Below, piece by piece: positions 1 to 9,083 of a stretch of DNA of 64,000 bases. The notes beneath the pieces were generated by a model, which saw nothing but the letters and a program-made list of their open reading frames with translations, was not told the origin of the DNA and searched no databases. Positions within the stretch are counted from its first letter, which is position 1; each line of letters starts with the position of its first letter. The position numbers and the translations under genes were made by a program. Source of the stretch: Litorilinea aerophila (GTDB lineage Bacteria; Chloroflexota; Anaerolineae; Caldilineales; Caldilineaceae). The stretch is from the NCBI RefSeq assembly GCF_006569185.2, contig NZ_VIGC02000015.1, forward strand, positions 62,001 to 126,000, in the 5' to 3' direction.

Positions 1-1637
1 GCGACCAGGCGCTCGTAGGTCAGGCACTTGCCGTTGGGCAGGGAGGCGAAGTAGACGAAACGGCGCACGGCATCCTGGGCCAGATCCTGGACCAGGGTCA
101 CGGCCACCTGATCGGCACCCTCTCGGATCTTCAGCACGCGCTCCTGGGTGCTCTCGGCCCGATCCCGCACGTGGATGGTGGCCAGCATGGACCCCTCGGT
201 GGGGCCGATGTCCCGCAGGCCGGCCTGGGTGGCAGGGAGCACCATGGTGCGGTTGCGCCAGGCCAGGCTGGTCCGTCCGTGGGGATGGCGGTGTAGCAGC
301 GCGCCGCCGTGGGGATAGACGGCCACGCCGGCCATGCGCCGCTCGAAATCCGCCCGGGGGGTGGGTGGCATGTCCGGTCCCGTCAGCCGGTGGGCCAGAT
401 AGGCACAAGCCAGGGAGATGGCCATCCGCTCCCGCATCAGGGCGGGATCCTGCTGGCCGTGGCAATATTGGACCGTTTCTTCCGGCACCATGCGCCCGCC
501 GTGGGCCACGGAAGCTTTTTCCACCGTGGCCAGGGCCAGGCGCTCCAGGTAGGCCCCATCCGGATCCCGCAGGTAGCAGTTGGCCACCGCGTGGGTGTGG
601 CAGACGGCCTGATAGGCGAAGTAGGGCCAGTCCATCCCCTGGACGCAGTGGAAGGCGCCGGTTTCGTCGCACCATCGTTTGAGCAGGTCGTAGGTGTCCT
701 GCCGGTGCCAGTACATGTGGGGCGGGATAGGCTGCCCGGTAAGGGTCAACAGGTTCATGGCTGTGCCGGAAAGGTTGAGCGCGCTGGCCATGTAGCTGGG
801 GTGGACGAAGCCGTGGTTTTCCGCGGTACCGTCGGGGAGGGTGGTGTAGGTGCGGCCGCAGAGCTCGCGCACCGTCTTGCCGTCGGCGAAGGGCGCGTGG
901 TTGATGGAATCCTGGGGACGGCTGGTGGTGTGGAACATCCATCGTTTCGCCTGTTCCCACCAGTCAGGCTGCTGGGGATGGCCGGGCAAGAGGGCCATGC
1001 TGGCCACCAGCCCCAGGGCCGTCCAGCCGTTCTCCTCCGTCTGGGTGTCGTAGTAGACGCCGGAACGGGGCGCCATGGTGCCAAAGCGGGCCAGGTAGTC
1101 CAGCGCGATGTGGGCCAGCATGGTACGCTCTTCCTCGCCCAACAGGTCCTGGATCAGGGCGGCGGTCAACGCCAGGTAGGCGATGGTGTTGCCACACTGG
1201 CTCTCCCGGAAGAAGCCCTGGCCCCGCTCGCCCCACTTGGTTCCCGCGGGTTCCGGCCGCCCCCAGCTTTCCAGGGGGCGCACGCAGTCCTCCGGGCCGG
1301 TGTCGTGGGTGAAGCAGAGGTAGCGCAGACCCTTGCGCGCGATCTGACGCAGCTCCTGGGCGGAGATGCCGGCGGCCTGGGCGTCAAATTCAGGCGAGGA
1401 GGCGGCCAGGGCCAGGGTGGCGATGGGCTGGCAGGTGTCCTGGCCATACCAGAGCACGCCGCCGAAGAAGTGGCCACAGTCGGGCCGGCCGGGCCAGTCG
1501 TTGTAGTAGCGCAGGGCCACCGGAATCCAGCGGGTGATCACGGCCAGGTAGCGCCGGCTCATCTCCGTCTCAACGGCCGGGAGCTGCATCTTGCTGAAGT
1601 CGGGCAGGTGTAGGCTGCCTGGGATGGAGGCTCTCAT
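1..1637 (-). CDS. Large toroid-like protein, possible polysaccharide lyase/hydrolase, 3' end outside window
   Basis: The frame is open from the ATG at 1637 to the window edge, at least 545 codons, so the C-terminus is missing. No signal peptide is visible. The protein is rich in Trp, Tyr and His, with segments such as HFFGGVLWYGQDT near residue 55 and long helical stretches, and a more beta-like part begins after about residue 430. That layout resembles alpha/alpha-toroid plus beta-sandwich enzymes of the heparinase or alginate-lyase type, but I cannot name a family. It is the last gene of a minus-strand run that starts with binding proteins and an oligogalacturonate-lyase-like propeller, which supports a carbohydrate-degrading role by context. 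No strong Shine-Dalgarno precedes the ATG; the start is the first in-frame ATG after the upstream gene. Confidence 0.6.
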   Translation of the reverse strand, partial: MRASIPGSLHLPDFSKMQLPAVETEMSRRYLAVITRWIPVALRYYNDWPGRPDCGHFFGGVLWYGQDTCQPIATLALAASSPEFDAQAAGISAQELRQIARKGLRYLCFTHDTGPEDCVRPLESWGRPEPAGTKWGERGQGFFRESQCGNTIAYLALTAALIQDLLGEEERTMLAHIALDYLARFGTMAPRSGVYYDTQTEENGWTALGLVASMALLPGHPQQPDWWEQAKRWMFHTTSRPQDSINHAPFADGKTVRELCGRTYTTLPDGTAENHGFVHPSYMASALNLSGTAMNLLTLTGQPIPPHMYWHRQDTYDLLKRWCDETGAFHCVQGMDWPYFAYQAVCHTHAVANCYLRDPDGAYLERLALATVEKASVAHGGRMVPEETVQYCHGQQDPALMRERMAISLACAYLAHRLTGPDMPPTPRADFERRMAGVAVYPHGGALLHRHPHGRTSLAWRNRTMVLPATQAGLRDIGPTEGSMLATIHVRDRAESTQERVLKIREGADQVAVTLVQDLAQDAVRRFVYFASLPNGKCLTYERLV

Positions 1638-1762
1638 GGTTCGCGATCTGCCTGCAGAAAGTCTCATATGAATGGGGGGCGGACGAGGAGCGACGACCCA
1701 GCCGGTAGGCGTGCTGCCGGCGTGTCGGCGTCGCCCCTCGCAGCCCAGCCATTACCCCGGGC

Positions 1763-3757
1763 TCAGCTCTGTTTGAAGAACCAGGTCCAGGGGTTGGCGT
1801 TGTTGGGCGAGCCGTTGATGGTGCCGTGGAGGTGCTGTTCCGGGACGTTGCGGAAGTTGTTCTTGACGATGACGGGCACCAGGGTGGCTGTGACACAGCC
1901 CACGATCCACAGGTTCTCCATGTTGAGCTCGTAGATCTGCATGGCCAGTTCGAAGCGCTCCTCGTCGGTGGGCGCGGCCTTGGCCTGTTCATAGAGGTCG
2001 ATGACCTTCCGTAGATCGCCCTGGGGCTCCTTGCCCTGGGTGCCGCCACTCTGATACCAGAGGCCGGAGGCCGGGCCAATGCGGGCTGCCGTGCCGTAGG
2101 GCATCACCCACCAGGGGTAGACCAGGAACAGGGGATAGACATCCTCCGAGGTCTGATAGGCCACCACGGCCAGTTCGTTGGCCGCCAGCTTTTCGTAGTG
2201 GACCGAGCGCTCCTGGTTGTCGATGACCATCTTCAGGCCCACGTCGGCCAGGTAGTTCTTGACCATCTCGCTGGGCTCCACGATGTCGCCGAACTGGGAA
2301 ACGGTAATGGTGATGGGGCCGGTGCCGTCCGGCCGCAGGCGGAAGCCATCGCTATCCCGTTCCGTCAGACCCAGCTCGTCCAACATCTGGTTGGCCAGGT
2401 CCGGGTCGTACTGGGCGTAGTAGTCGGCCCACTCCTGGCGGTACCCCCGGCTTTCGGGCAACAGCGTCCGTTGCCGGGGGATGCCGGTCCCCAGCCAGAC
2501 CACCTGGTTCATCTCCTCCCGGTTGATGGCCACGGAGATGGCCTTGCGGAAATCGGGATTCTGAATCAGGCTGGCCAGGAACTCGTCCCCTTCCCAGTCC
2601 TGGTTAAACTGGAGGCAGTAGGCCGTGCCCGCAGTGCTGGACCACTGGAGGACCCGGTAGTCGCCCTTCTCCCGGTTTTCCATGTAGAGGGGCATATCCT
2701 TGACCGCCAGATGGCGGGACTGCATGTCGATTTCGCCGGCCACCGCCTTGAGGTTGATCAGCTCCCGATCCTGGAGCAGCTCGTGGGTGACGGTGTCGAT
2801 GTAGGGGAGCTGGTTGCCGGCCTCGTCGATCTTCCAGTAGTAGGGGTTGCGCTCCATCTTGAAGAGGGCGGCGGTGGGCTCGGACTTGACCACCCAGGGG
2901 CTGAGCACGGGCAGCTCCGGATTGTTCAGCCACTCGTTGCGGGCCTGGAAGAGCTGGAACCAGGTCTCGTAGCCGGCCTCCTCCACCTTGGCCTGGAGCT
3001 CGTCGGGATCGGCATAATCGATGAAGAACTGGGACATGTAATGTTTGGGCAGGAAAGGTTCGAACTCGCTGGCCAGCTGCAGCTCGAAGAGGCCATAGGG
3101 TCGGGAGAAGGAAATTTTGATGGTGTGGTCGTCCACCTTCTCCATCTTGCCGAACTCGTCCCCCAGCATCATGCGGGTATGCTTGACCGGGGTGAGCTCC
3201 TCGTTGAGCTGGGCCTCATACCAGAACATCATATCGTCGGCGGTGAAGGGTTCCCCATCGGACCAGCGGATGCCCTCCCGCAGGTGGATGGTGAACTCGG
3301 TGGCGTCGTCGTTGATCTCCCAGGACTCGGCCACATTGGCGATCACGTGGCTGCTGTCCGGGCTCCAGGAGAGCAACTTCTCGTGCCGCAGCCGCCAGAT
3401 GCCGTAGGCGTCCGACGGACCCAGCCAGACTCGACGCCAGTCGCCGCCGTACTGACCGATTTCTTCCACCACGGGCACCACCAGGGGGGAGACCGGCAGG
3501 CGCTCTTCCACGGGCGGTAGCTGGCCTGCGTTGACCAGCTCCTGCAGCATGGGCGCCTCGCCATAGCGGGAAGAGCCCTGAGCGGGTGCAGCACTCCCCG
3601 AGGTGGCCGGGGCCTCTGTAGCCGGTGCGGGCGCCTCCGCGGCCGGGGCCGTTTCACCGCCACCAGCCGCCCCACAAGCGGCCAAAGCCAGGCTGCCCGC
3701 GGTGAGGGCTGAAAGGTGGAGGAACTGGCGTCGGCTGACCTGTCGCTTCTCGTTCAT
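1763..3757 (-). CDS. ABC transporter substrate-binding lipoprotein, family 5 (Tat-exported)
   Basis: A 664-residue extracytoplasmic binding protein of the peptide/oligosaccharide family 5. The N-terminus has a twin-arginine motif (SRRQFLHLSA, residues 8-17) and a lipobox ending at Cys28 (ALAAC), so it should be Tat-exported and lipid-anchored. An Ala/Pro-rich linker follows, then the typical family-5 core with WEINDDATEFTIHLREG and WSDGEPFTADD near residues 145-175. The ATG at 3757 follows AAAGGAG at a good distance. It is a close paralogue of the protein at 4993-6975, sharing the C-terminal NPWTWFF-type ending and most internal motifs. No permease or ATPase lies next to it. The ligand is unknown; the neighbouring lyase-like gene suggests oligosaccharides rather than peptides. 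Confidence 0.93.
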   Translation of the reverse strand: MNEKRQVSRRQFLHLSALTAGSLALAACGAAGGGETAPAAEAPAPATEAPATSGSAAPAQGSSRYGEAPMLQELVNAGQLPPVEERLPVSPLVVPVVEEIGQYGGDWRRVWLGPSDAYGIWRLRHEKLLSWSPDSSHVIANVAESWEINDDATEFTIHLREGIRWSDGEPFTADDMMFWYEAQLNEELTPVKHTRMMLGDEFGKMEKVDDHTIKISFSRPYGLFELQLASEFEPFLPKHYMSQFFIDYADPDELQAKVEEAGYETWFQLFQARNEWLNNPELPVLSPWVVKSEPTAALFKMERNPYYWKIDEAGNQLPYIDTVTHELLQDRELINLKAVAGEIDMQSRHLAVKDMPLYMENREKGDYRVLQWSSTAGTAYCLQFNQDWEGDEFLASLIQNPDFRKAISVAINREEMNQVVWLGTGIPRQRTLLPESRGYRQEWADYYAQYDPDLANQMLDELGLTERDSDGFRLRPDGTGPITITVSQFGDIVEPSEMVKNYLADVGLKMVIDNQERSVHYEKLAANELAVVAYQTSEDVYPLFLVYPWWVMPYGTAARIGPASGLWYQSGGTQGKEPQGDLRKVIDLYEQAKAAPTDEERFELAMQIYELNMENLWIVGCVTATLVPVIVKNNFRNVPEQHLHGTINGSPNNANPWTWFFKQS

Positions 3758-3791
3758 GGGGTTTCACTCCTTTGCGAAAATGATAGAGACC

Positions 3792-4916
3792 CTATCCCTG
3801 CAACTCGTCCCACAGGCTCTCCGGTATTTCGGCCATGTAGATTTGGGCCAGGCCGGTGCGGTCGGAGTTAAAGAAAACGCGGCGGCGATCCGGGCTGAAG
3901 AACGGGTGGGGGTGGGTGTACTGGGGGCGCCCGAAGGAGGCCCCCGACCGGCAGAGGAGGCGATAGCGCCCCGTCTCCAGGGAGCCCACCACGATTTCGC
4001 CCTCAGGTCGGACGTCGCTCACAAACCAGCGGCCATCCCGGGAGGCAGCCGGGTGGCAGAAGTCCATCCCCCGGGCCACCACGGTGGGCGCCTCATCTCC
4101 CTCGCCGATGGTGACCAGGTTGCCAGCCTCGATCTCCCCGGAGAGGGTGCTGAGGATGCGGCCGGTGGTGCCGATCCAGCACTGGTGCCCCTGGACTGGC
4201 GCGCTGTAGGGCTTGCCGATGGCCAGGCGGCGAACGTTTTGGCCATCCATGTCCACCAGGTAGAAGGTCGCCCCCTCCGGTCCCACCAGCCGGACGATGT
4301 TACCGGCCTCGTCCAGTTGCCCTCCCCGGTTGTGCTGCACCAGCAGATCGCGACCGCCTCCAGGGTCGAACTGCATGTGGGGGTTGAGAATCTCCGGATC
4401 CCGGTGGATGATCTGGGCTTCCCGCAGAAGCAGGTCCACCCGTAGCAGGCCGAAATCTCCCTCCGGCAGCCAGACGCCGGTGACGTACCAGCGGCCATCC
4501 GGGCTGATGGTGGCCAGGGGGTAGGGCCGCCGGTATCCCCGAATTTGCAGGACTGGTTCCCGCTCAAAGGTGGAGAGATCCACCCGCTCCAGGGTCCAGT
4601 CGGTGGGCGCCTGCACGGAGAGATAACAGAGCCAGCCGCCGTCGGGCGCCATGACCGGCGCGGTCACGGGCATCTCTCCCGAGGTGAGACGGATCAACTG
4701 CAGACTCTCCGTATCCCCCAACCAGAACTGATTGGGCCGGTCCAGGCTGGCGAAGCGGTTGAAGATGAAATAGCGGGAGTCGGGGGAGAAGATGGGTGCT
4801 TCAGGATAGATATGGGTGCTGATACAGGCCGCACTGGTGAGCTGGACGATTTTGGCCCCCGACTCTGGATCGTACCAGGGGCGCAAGCTCTCGGCATACG
4901 AAACTGGCCTGGCCAT
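3792..4916 (-). CDS. Oligogalacturonate-lyase-like beta-propeller protein (TolB/PD40 type)
   Basis: 374 residues with repeated blades of the form SPDSRYFIFN, APDGGWLCYL, SPDGRWYVTG and SPDRRRVFFN, as in TolB/PD40 propellers. The N-terminus (YDPESGAKIVQLT, then a His/Tyr-rich segment) matches the layout of oligogalacturonate lyases, which split unsaturated pectin disaccharides inside the cell. No signal peptide is seen, which fits a cytoplasmic enzyme. I chose the ATG at 4916, preceded by AGGGAGGG; an in-frame start further upstream would run through the palindrome at 4954 and into the preceding gene. It lies between two paralogous binding-protein genes and is probably co-transcribed with them. 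The family assignment is by motif resemblance; a non-enzymatic TolB-like propeller is the main alternative. Confidence 0.75.
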   Translation of the reverse strand: MARPVSYAESLRPWYDPESGAKIVQLTSAACISTHIYPEAPIFSPDSRYFIFNRFASLDRPNQFWLGDTESLQLIRLTSGEMPVTAPVMAPDGGWLCYLSVQAPTDWTLERVDLSTFEREPVLQIRGYRRPYPLATISPDGRWYVTGVWLPEGDFGLLRVDLLLREAQIIHRDPEILNPHMQFDPGGGRDLLVQHNRGGQLDEAGNIVRLVGPEGATFYLVDMDGQNVRRLAIGKPYSAPVQGHQCWIGTTGRILSTLSGEIEAGNLVTIGEGDEAPTVVARGMDFCHPAASRDGRWFVSDVRPEGEIVVGSLETGRYRLLCRSGASFGRPQYTHPHPFFSPDRRRVFFNSDRTGLAQIYMAEIPESLWDELQG

Positions 4917-4953
4917 GGATGGCACCCTCCCTTTGACGTGAATGGGCCCGGTA

Positions 4954-4989
4954 GGTTGTAGAGACGCACGGCCGTGCGTCTCTACAACC
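4954..4989. repeat. 36-bp perfect palindrome
   Basis: Two 18-base arms (left arm begins GGTTGTAGAGACGCAC) form an uninterrupted palindrome between the stop of the binding protein at 4993 and the ribosome site of the next gene. In RNA it would fold into a strong hairpin inside the operon. No T-run follows, so it does not look like a simple intrinsic terminator; it may be a dispersed repeat or an mRNA stabiliser. Confidence 0.9.
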
Positions 4990-4992
4990 CTG

Positions 4993-6975
4993 TTACGCCT
5001 GGCGGAAGAACCAGGTCCAGGGGCGGGCGTTGCCCGGCGAGCCGTTGACGGTGCCGTGGAGATGCTTCTCCGGCACATTGCGGAAGTTGTTCTTCACCAC
5101 CACCGGCGTCTCGCTCACGGCCACGCAGCCCACGGTCCACAGGTTTTCGGCGTTGATGCGCATCATCTCCATGGCCGCCTGGAAGCGCTCCTCCTCGTTG
5201 GGCGTGGCCTTGGCCTGCTCGTACAATTCGATCACCCGGCGCAGGTCGCCCTCCGGCTCCACCCCCTGCTGGCCGTTGGTCTGGTACCAGAGGCCGGAAA
5301 GGGGCGCAATGCGGGAGGAAGTGCCGTAGGGCATCACCCACCAGGGGTAGACCAGGAAAAGGGGGTAGATCATCTCCTCGTTGCCCCAGGGCGCCACCTG
5401 CAGCTCGTTGGCGTGCATCTTCTCGTAGTGGACGGAACGCTCCTGGGTGTCGATGACCGTCTTGACCCCCACCGCCTCCCAGTAGGACTTGACCAGCTCG
5501 GTGGGATCGCTGCCGATGTTGTTGGGATGGGCGATGACGATGGTGAGAGGGCCGCTACCGTCGGGCAGGAGGCGGAAGCCCTCGCTATCCCGCTCCGTCA
5601 GGCCCAGCTCGTCCAGCATCTGGTTGGCCCGTTCCGGATCATATTCGGTGTAGGCGGTGGCCCACTCCTCGTTGAAGCCGGGGCTCTGGGGGAGCAGGGT
5701 GGACTGACGTGGGGTGCCCAGGCCCAGGTAGACCACCTGGTTCATCTCCTCCCGGTTGATGGCCAGGGAGAGGGCCCGCCGGAAGTCCACGTTGCGCAGA
5801 AATTCGGCCACCTTGGGATCGGCGTCGTAGTTCTGGTTGAACATGAGACAGTAGCTGCTGCCCTGGGTGGTGGGCCACATGAGGACCCGATAGTCGCCCT
5901 TCTCGCGGTTTTCCATGTAGAGGGGGAGGTCATTGACGCCCAGGTGGCGGGACTGCATGTCCACCTCCCCGGCCACCACCTTCAAGGTCACCAGCTCCCG
6001 TTCCTGCAGCAATTCGTGCATAATGGTATCGATGTAGGGCAACTGGTTGCCGGCCTCGTCCACCTTCCAATAGTACGGGTTGCGCTCGGCCGGCCAGAGG
6101 GTCACCGTGGGCTCCGCCTTGACCACCCAGGGGCTGAGCACCGGCAGATCTGGATTCTGGGACCAGGAGCTGCGCAGGGAGAAGAGCTGTTGAGGCTGGT
6201 CAAGGCCCGCTTCCTGGAGCTTGGCGTCCAGCTCGGCCGGATCCGCGTGGGCCGGGTCGAACTGCTGCATGTAGTGTTTGGGCAGGTAAGGCTCGAACTC
6301 GCTGGCCATCTGCAGTTCGAAGAGGCCGTAGGATTTGGAGAAGGAGATCTTGACCGTGTAGTCGTCTACCTTCTCCATCTTGCCGAACTCATCGCCCAGG
6401 CTCATGCGCACGTTCTTCACCGGCGTCAGATCCGGGTTGAGCTGGACCTCGTACCAGTAGAGCATATCGTCGGCGGTGAAGGGCTCGCCATCGGACCAGC
6501 GCATCCCCTCCCGCAGGTGGATGGTGAACTCGGTCCCATCTTCGTTGACCTCCCAGGATTCGGCCACGTTGGGCGTGACGTAGGTGCTGTCGGCGCTCCA
6601 GCGCAGCAACGTCTCGTGGCGCAGGCGCCACATGCCGTAGGCATCCGACGGCCCCAGCCAGACCCGGCGCCAGGTGCCGCCATACTGGCCGATCTCCTCC
6701 TCCACTTCTGAGACCAGGGGATTGAGGGGCATGCGCTCGTCCACCGGCGGTAACTGCCCCTGGTTGACCAACTCCCGCAACATGGGTGCTTCGTTGAAGC
6801 GGCTACCTGTCCCGGCCTCCACAGCGGCCGGTGCCGAAGTCGCCGCCGGCGCAGCAGCCGGTTCCGCCGGGGCCGGACTGGCCGGCGAGCCGCATGCCGC
6901 CGCCACAACCCCTACGACCGAGGCACCGGATATCCACAAAAATTGACGACGGCTGATGGTTGACCGTGTGGCCAT
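4993..6975 (-). CDS. ABC transporter substrate-binding lipoprotein, family 5 (Tat-exported)
   Basis: 660 residues, paralogous to the protein at 1763-3757. It starts with a twin-arginine signal (ISRRQFLWISG) and a lipobox Cys at residue 28 (AAACG), followed by an Ala/Pro linker and the family-5 fold with WSDGEPFTADD, LPKHYMQQF and the C-terminal PWTWFF ending. The ATG at 6975 is preceded by AGGAGG at ideal spacing; the frame stays open for 19 codons upstream, but that part has no ribosome site and would hide the Tat signal. It is the first gene of the minus-strand run that includes the lyase-like propeller. The ROK-family repressor encoded just upstream in the same direction is a plausible regulator. 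No ATPase or permease for it is in the window. Confidence 0.93.
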   Translation of the reverse strand: MATRSTISRRQFLWISGASVVGVVAAACGSPASPAPAEPAAAPAATSAPAAVEAGTGSRFNEAPMLRELVNQGQLPPVDERMPLNPLVSEVEEEIGQYGGTWRRVWLGPSDAYGMWRLRHETLLRWSADSTYVTPNVAESWEVNEDGTEFTIHLREGMRWSDGEPFTADDMLYWYEVQLNPDLTPVKNVRMSLGDEFGKMEKVDDYTVKISFSKSYGLFELQMASEFEPYLPKHYMQQFDPAHADPAELDAKLQEAGLDQPQQLFSLRSSWSQNPDLPVLSPWVVKAEPTVTLWPAERNPYYWKVDEAGNQLPYIDTIMHELLQERELVTLKVVAGEVDMQSRHLGVNDLPLYMENREKGDYRVLMWPTTQGSSYCLMFNQNYDADPKVAEFLRNVDFRRALSLAINREEMNQVVYLGLGTPRQSTLLPQSPGFNEEWATAYTEYDPERANQMLDELGLTERDSEGFRLLPDGSGPLTIVIAHPNNIGSDPTELVKSYWEAVGVKTVIDTQERSVHYEKMHANELQVAPWGNEEMIYPLFLVYPWWVMPYGTSSRIAPLSGLWYQTNGQQGVEPEGDLRRVIELYEQAKATPNEEERFQAAMEMMRINAENLWTVGCVAVSETPVVVKNNFRNVPEKHLHGTVNGSPGNARPWTWFFRQA

Positions 6976-7220
6976 CTGTTCCTCCTTCTGAACTTGTTTT
7001 CGACCTTGTCTATCACCAGAAATCCACGGCAATACAGGCTGGCTTCGATGCCCCGGTCGAAACCTGGCGGCATCTGATTCGGAGGACAGGGATCGACAAA
7101 GCGCTGCCGGGGTTCACCGGCGTTGGAACAAACTGCCTGACCCGGTGGCCAGGGTGGCCACGGGCAGGATCCTAACCAGCAGAGGGGCAAAAAGAGTTTA
7201 TCGGAACTCAGGCAAAAAAC
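6976..7220. other. Intergenic leader upstream of the binding-protein operon
   Basis: 245 bases between the ROK gene stop and the binding-protein start. Apart from the ribosome site next to 6975, I see no clear promoter, hairpin or gene. Confidence 0.5.
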
Positions 7221-8474
7221 TTAGGCGAACAGACTCACCCGATCGGCGGGCAACATGCCAGCAGAGGTGCGCACGGGGGAGAAGAGCTCATGCAAGACCA
7301 GACTGGCGGCGCCCACAGCGGGAGCATCTTCTTTGAGCATGGAGGCGACCAGCGACATCTGGGCCAGATGCGTCGGCAGGGCCCGCTGGTGGAGTTCCTG
7401 CCGGAGGGGCTGCAGCAGGTAGTCGCCCGCCAACGCCATGGGGCCGCCGATGACCACCATGTCCAGGTTCAGCAGGTTGATGGTGGATCCCAGGGCGATG
7501 CCCAGCCACCGCCCCACCTCGGCAAAGGCCTGCAGGGCAGCCGGAGCCCCAGCCTCGGCAGCCGCCACCACATCCTCCAGCTTCAGGTGGTCGAAGTTTT
7601 CCTGCATGGCCCGGGACATGGCCGCGTCGGGCATCTCCCGCAGGAGCTGCCGCACCCGGCTCAAGAGCACGCCGGTGGTCGCCAGCGTGGCCAGGCAGCC
7701 CCGGTTGCCACAGCGGCAAAGGGCGCCGTCCGGCTGGACGGTAAAGTGCCCCAGTTCACCGGCGCCAAAATTCCGGCCCAGGTAGGGTTGGCCGTTGATG
7801 ACCAGCCCGGCCACGATCCCGCTGCCCACCCGCACGTAGAGGAGGTTGGAGACATCCTTCCCCACGCCATACCAGCGTTCTCCCCAGGTGGCCGCGGTTC
7901 CGCGGGAGAAGACGGCCACCGGGAAGGGGAAGCGGCTGTTCAGCTCTGCCCCAAGGGGTACATCCCGCCACGGCAACATCACCGAGAGGGTCACCGTCCC
8001 GGACGAGGGGTCCACGATGCCCGGCACACAGACGCCCATGGCCAGAATGCAGGCGGGATCCACGCCGTCCACAGCCTCGGTGACACAGGCCTCCAACACC
8101 GGGATCAGGCGCTCGGGGGAGAGGTCGGTGCTGCCCACGGCGCGGTAGACCCGGCGAATGGGTTCGGCATGCAGGTTGGTCAGCACCACCCGACACTCCT
8201 CGTCGGTCAACTCGGCCCCCAGGGTAAAATTGGCGTCGGCCACCAGGGAGAGGAGGATACGGGGTCGGCCCACCGGCGGGTTCTGGTTGCCCACCTCTTC
8301 CACCAGTCCAGCCTCCATCAACTCCGCCACGATGGAGGAGACCGTCGCCTTGCTCAGGCCGGTCAGCCGGACCAGATCGCTGCGGGAGATCTGGGCGTTA
8401 CGCCGGATCTGATCCAGGATGAGACGTCGGTTGAGTTCTTTGCCGCTTTCCGGGCGGGCAACCCATGTGGTCAT
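7221..8474 (-). CDS. ROK-family (XylR/NagC-like) transcriptional repressor
   Basis: 417 residues. The N-terminus is a winged helix-turn-helix (NRRLILDQIRRNAQISRSDL, then LTGLSKATVSSIV), followed by the ROK sugar-kinase-like domain. The ROK zinc site is present (CRCGNRGC, preceded by GELGHFTV). The residue after the last Cys of the motif is Leu rather than the usual Glu, which fits a repressor rather than an active kinase. I chose the ATG at 8474 because GGGGGAG precedes it; a frame nine codons longer has no ribosome site. Upstream are a sigma-70-like promoter (8518-8546) and a XylR-like inverted repeat (8485-8505), so autoregulation is likely. Candidate targets are the binding-protein operon downstream and the divergent operon at 9184. 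Confidence 0.92.
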   Translation of the reverse strand: MTTWVARPESGKELNRRLILDQIRRNAQISRSDLVRLTGLSKATVSSIVAELMEAGLVEEVGNQNPPVGRPRILLSLVADANFTLGAELTDEECRVVLTNLHAEPIRRVYRAVGSTDLSPERLIPVLEACVTEAVDGVDPACILAMGVCVPGIVDPSSGTVTLSVMLPWRDVPLGAELNSRFPFPVAVFSRGTAATWGERWYGVGKDVSNLLYVRVGSGIVAGLVINGQPYLGRNFGAGELGHFTVQPDGALCRCGNRGCLATLATTGVLLSRVRQLLREMPDAAMSRAMQENFDHLKLEDVVAAAEAGAPAALQAFAEVGRWLGIALGSTINLLNLDMVVIGGPMALAGDYLLQPLRQELHQRALPTHLAQMSLVASMLKEDAPAVGAASLVLHELFSPVRTSAGMLPADRVSLFA

Positions 8475-8484
8475 GCACTCCCCC

Positions 8485-8505
8485 AGTTTGTTTCCACACA
8501 AAACT
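8485..8505. promoter_or_regulatory. XylR/ROK-like operator
   Basis: The inverted repeat AGTTTGTTT-N4-ACAAAACT lies between the ROK promoter and its start codon. It closely resembles the operator bound by Bacillus XylR, a ROK repressor (AGTTTGTTT with an AACAAACT half). Repression of its own gene is the natural reading; this is inferred, not proven. Confidence 0.6.
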
Positions 8506-8517
8506 AAAGGCAGGGCT

Positions 8518-8546
8518 ATTGTAACACAGCCTATTTTTCACGTCAA
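8518..8546 (-). promoter_or_regulatory. Sigma-70-type promoter of the ROK gene
   Basis: On the minus strand, TTGACG at 8546-8541 is followed after 17 bases by TACAAT at 8523-8518. Both boxes are 5 of 6 to consensus. The predicted start of transcription falls just before the XylR-like operator. Confidence 0.7.
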
Positions 8547-8788
8547 CCGGAAATTTTACACCTTTTACACAACCTTTTCACATCTCGCCTGATTCGACTC
8601 GCCCCACAGATCTCACAGATGACCCTAGATTTCCCAGGGAAAGAGTCCGTGCCACCCGTGTAATCCGTGGCTTTTCGCAGGAGAGTCTATCATGTCATCC
8701 ATGCAACCTGTGAAATCCGTGAAGCCCAGATGAATTTCCCGGGCCCCTCTACGACGCCGCGTCACCATCCGTTCAGCCGTCGACTCGG

Positions 8789-8842
8789 GCAGCATCGGGC
8801 GAGCCAAAGGCCCACCCCTACGAGAACCGGTGCCCCCTTCCA
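8789..8842. repeat. Degenerate copy of the GGGCGGGC/CCCTACG dispersed repeat
   Basis: The run GCATCGGGCGAGC ... CCCACCCCTACGAGAACCGG matches, with several changes, the segments at 24462-24540. Confidence 0.5.
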
Positions 8843-9054
8843 TGGGCGCAGCCCATCTTGCGCTCCGTTTCCTTCGCCTTCATGGGGTACCTCCATGAAT
8901 CTGGCGACCTGACTCATTCACGAGCCATGTCAGATCCCCGCGCTGGCAGGCGGAGGAACCCGACACGGAATCCCTGCAGGCGTTGCCTTCGACGCCACCC
9001 AATGGGCGGACCCCAACAAGCTGGAGCGAGCCTATCCCCTTTTGTCCAACACGG

Positions 9055-9083
9055 TTGACAATTTTCCATGGGGATGATACCAT
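9055..9083 (+). promoter_or_regulatory. Sigma-70-type promoter for the operon at 9184
   Basis: A perfect TTGACA at 9055-9060, a 17-base spacer and TACCAT at 9078-9083. About 20 bases downstream lies AACAAACTA (9102-9110), a half site of the XylR-like operator, placed where a bound repressor would block initiation. Confidence 0.7.

Noticed and set aside
309-1613. 434-codon open frame on the plus strand
   Set aside because: It is the mirror of the minus-strand gene 1-1637 in GC-rich DNA: Gly/Val/His-rich, no family motif, no ribosome site.
4942-6711. 589-codon plus-strand frame
   Set aside because: Mirror frame of the binding-protein gene at 4993-6975, with no recognisable motif and a start inside another gene's leader.
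8625-8843. Small frames in the 8.5-9.1 kb gap
   Set aside because: They lie in dispersed repeat DNA, have no ribosome site and have no recognisable family.
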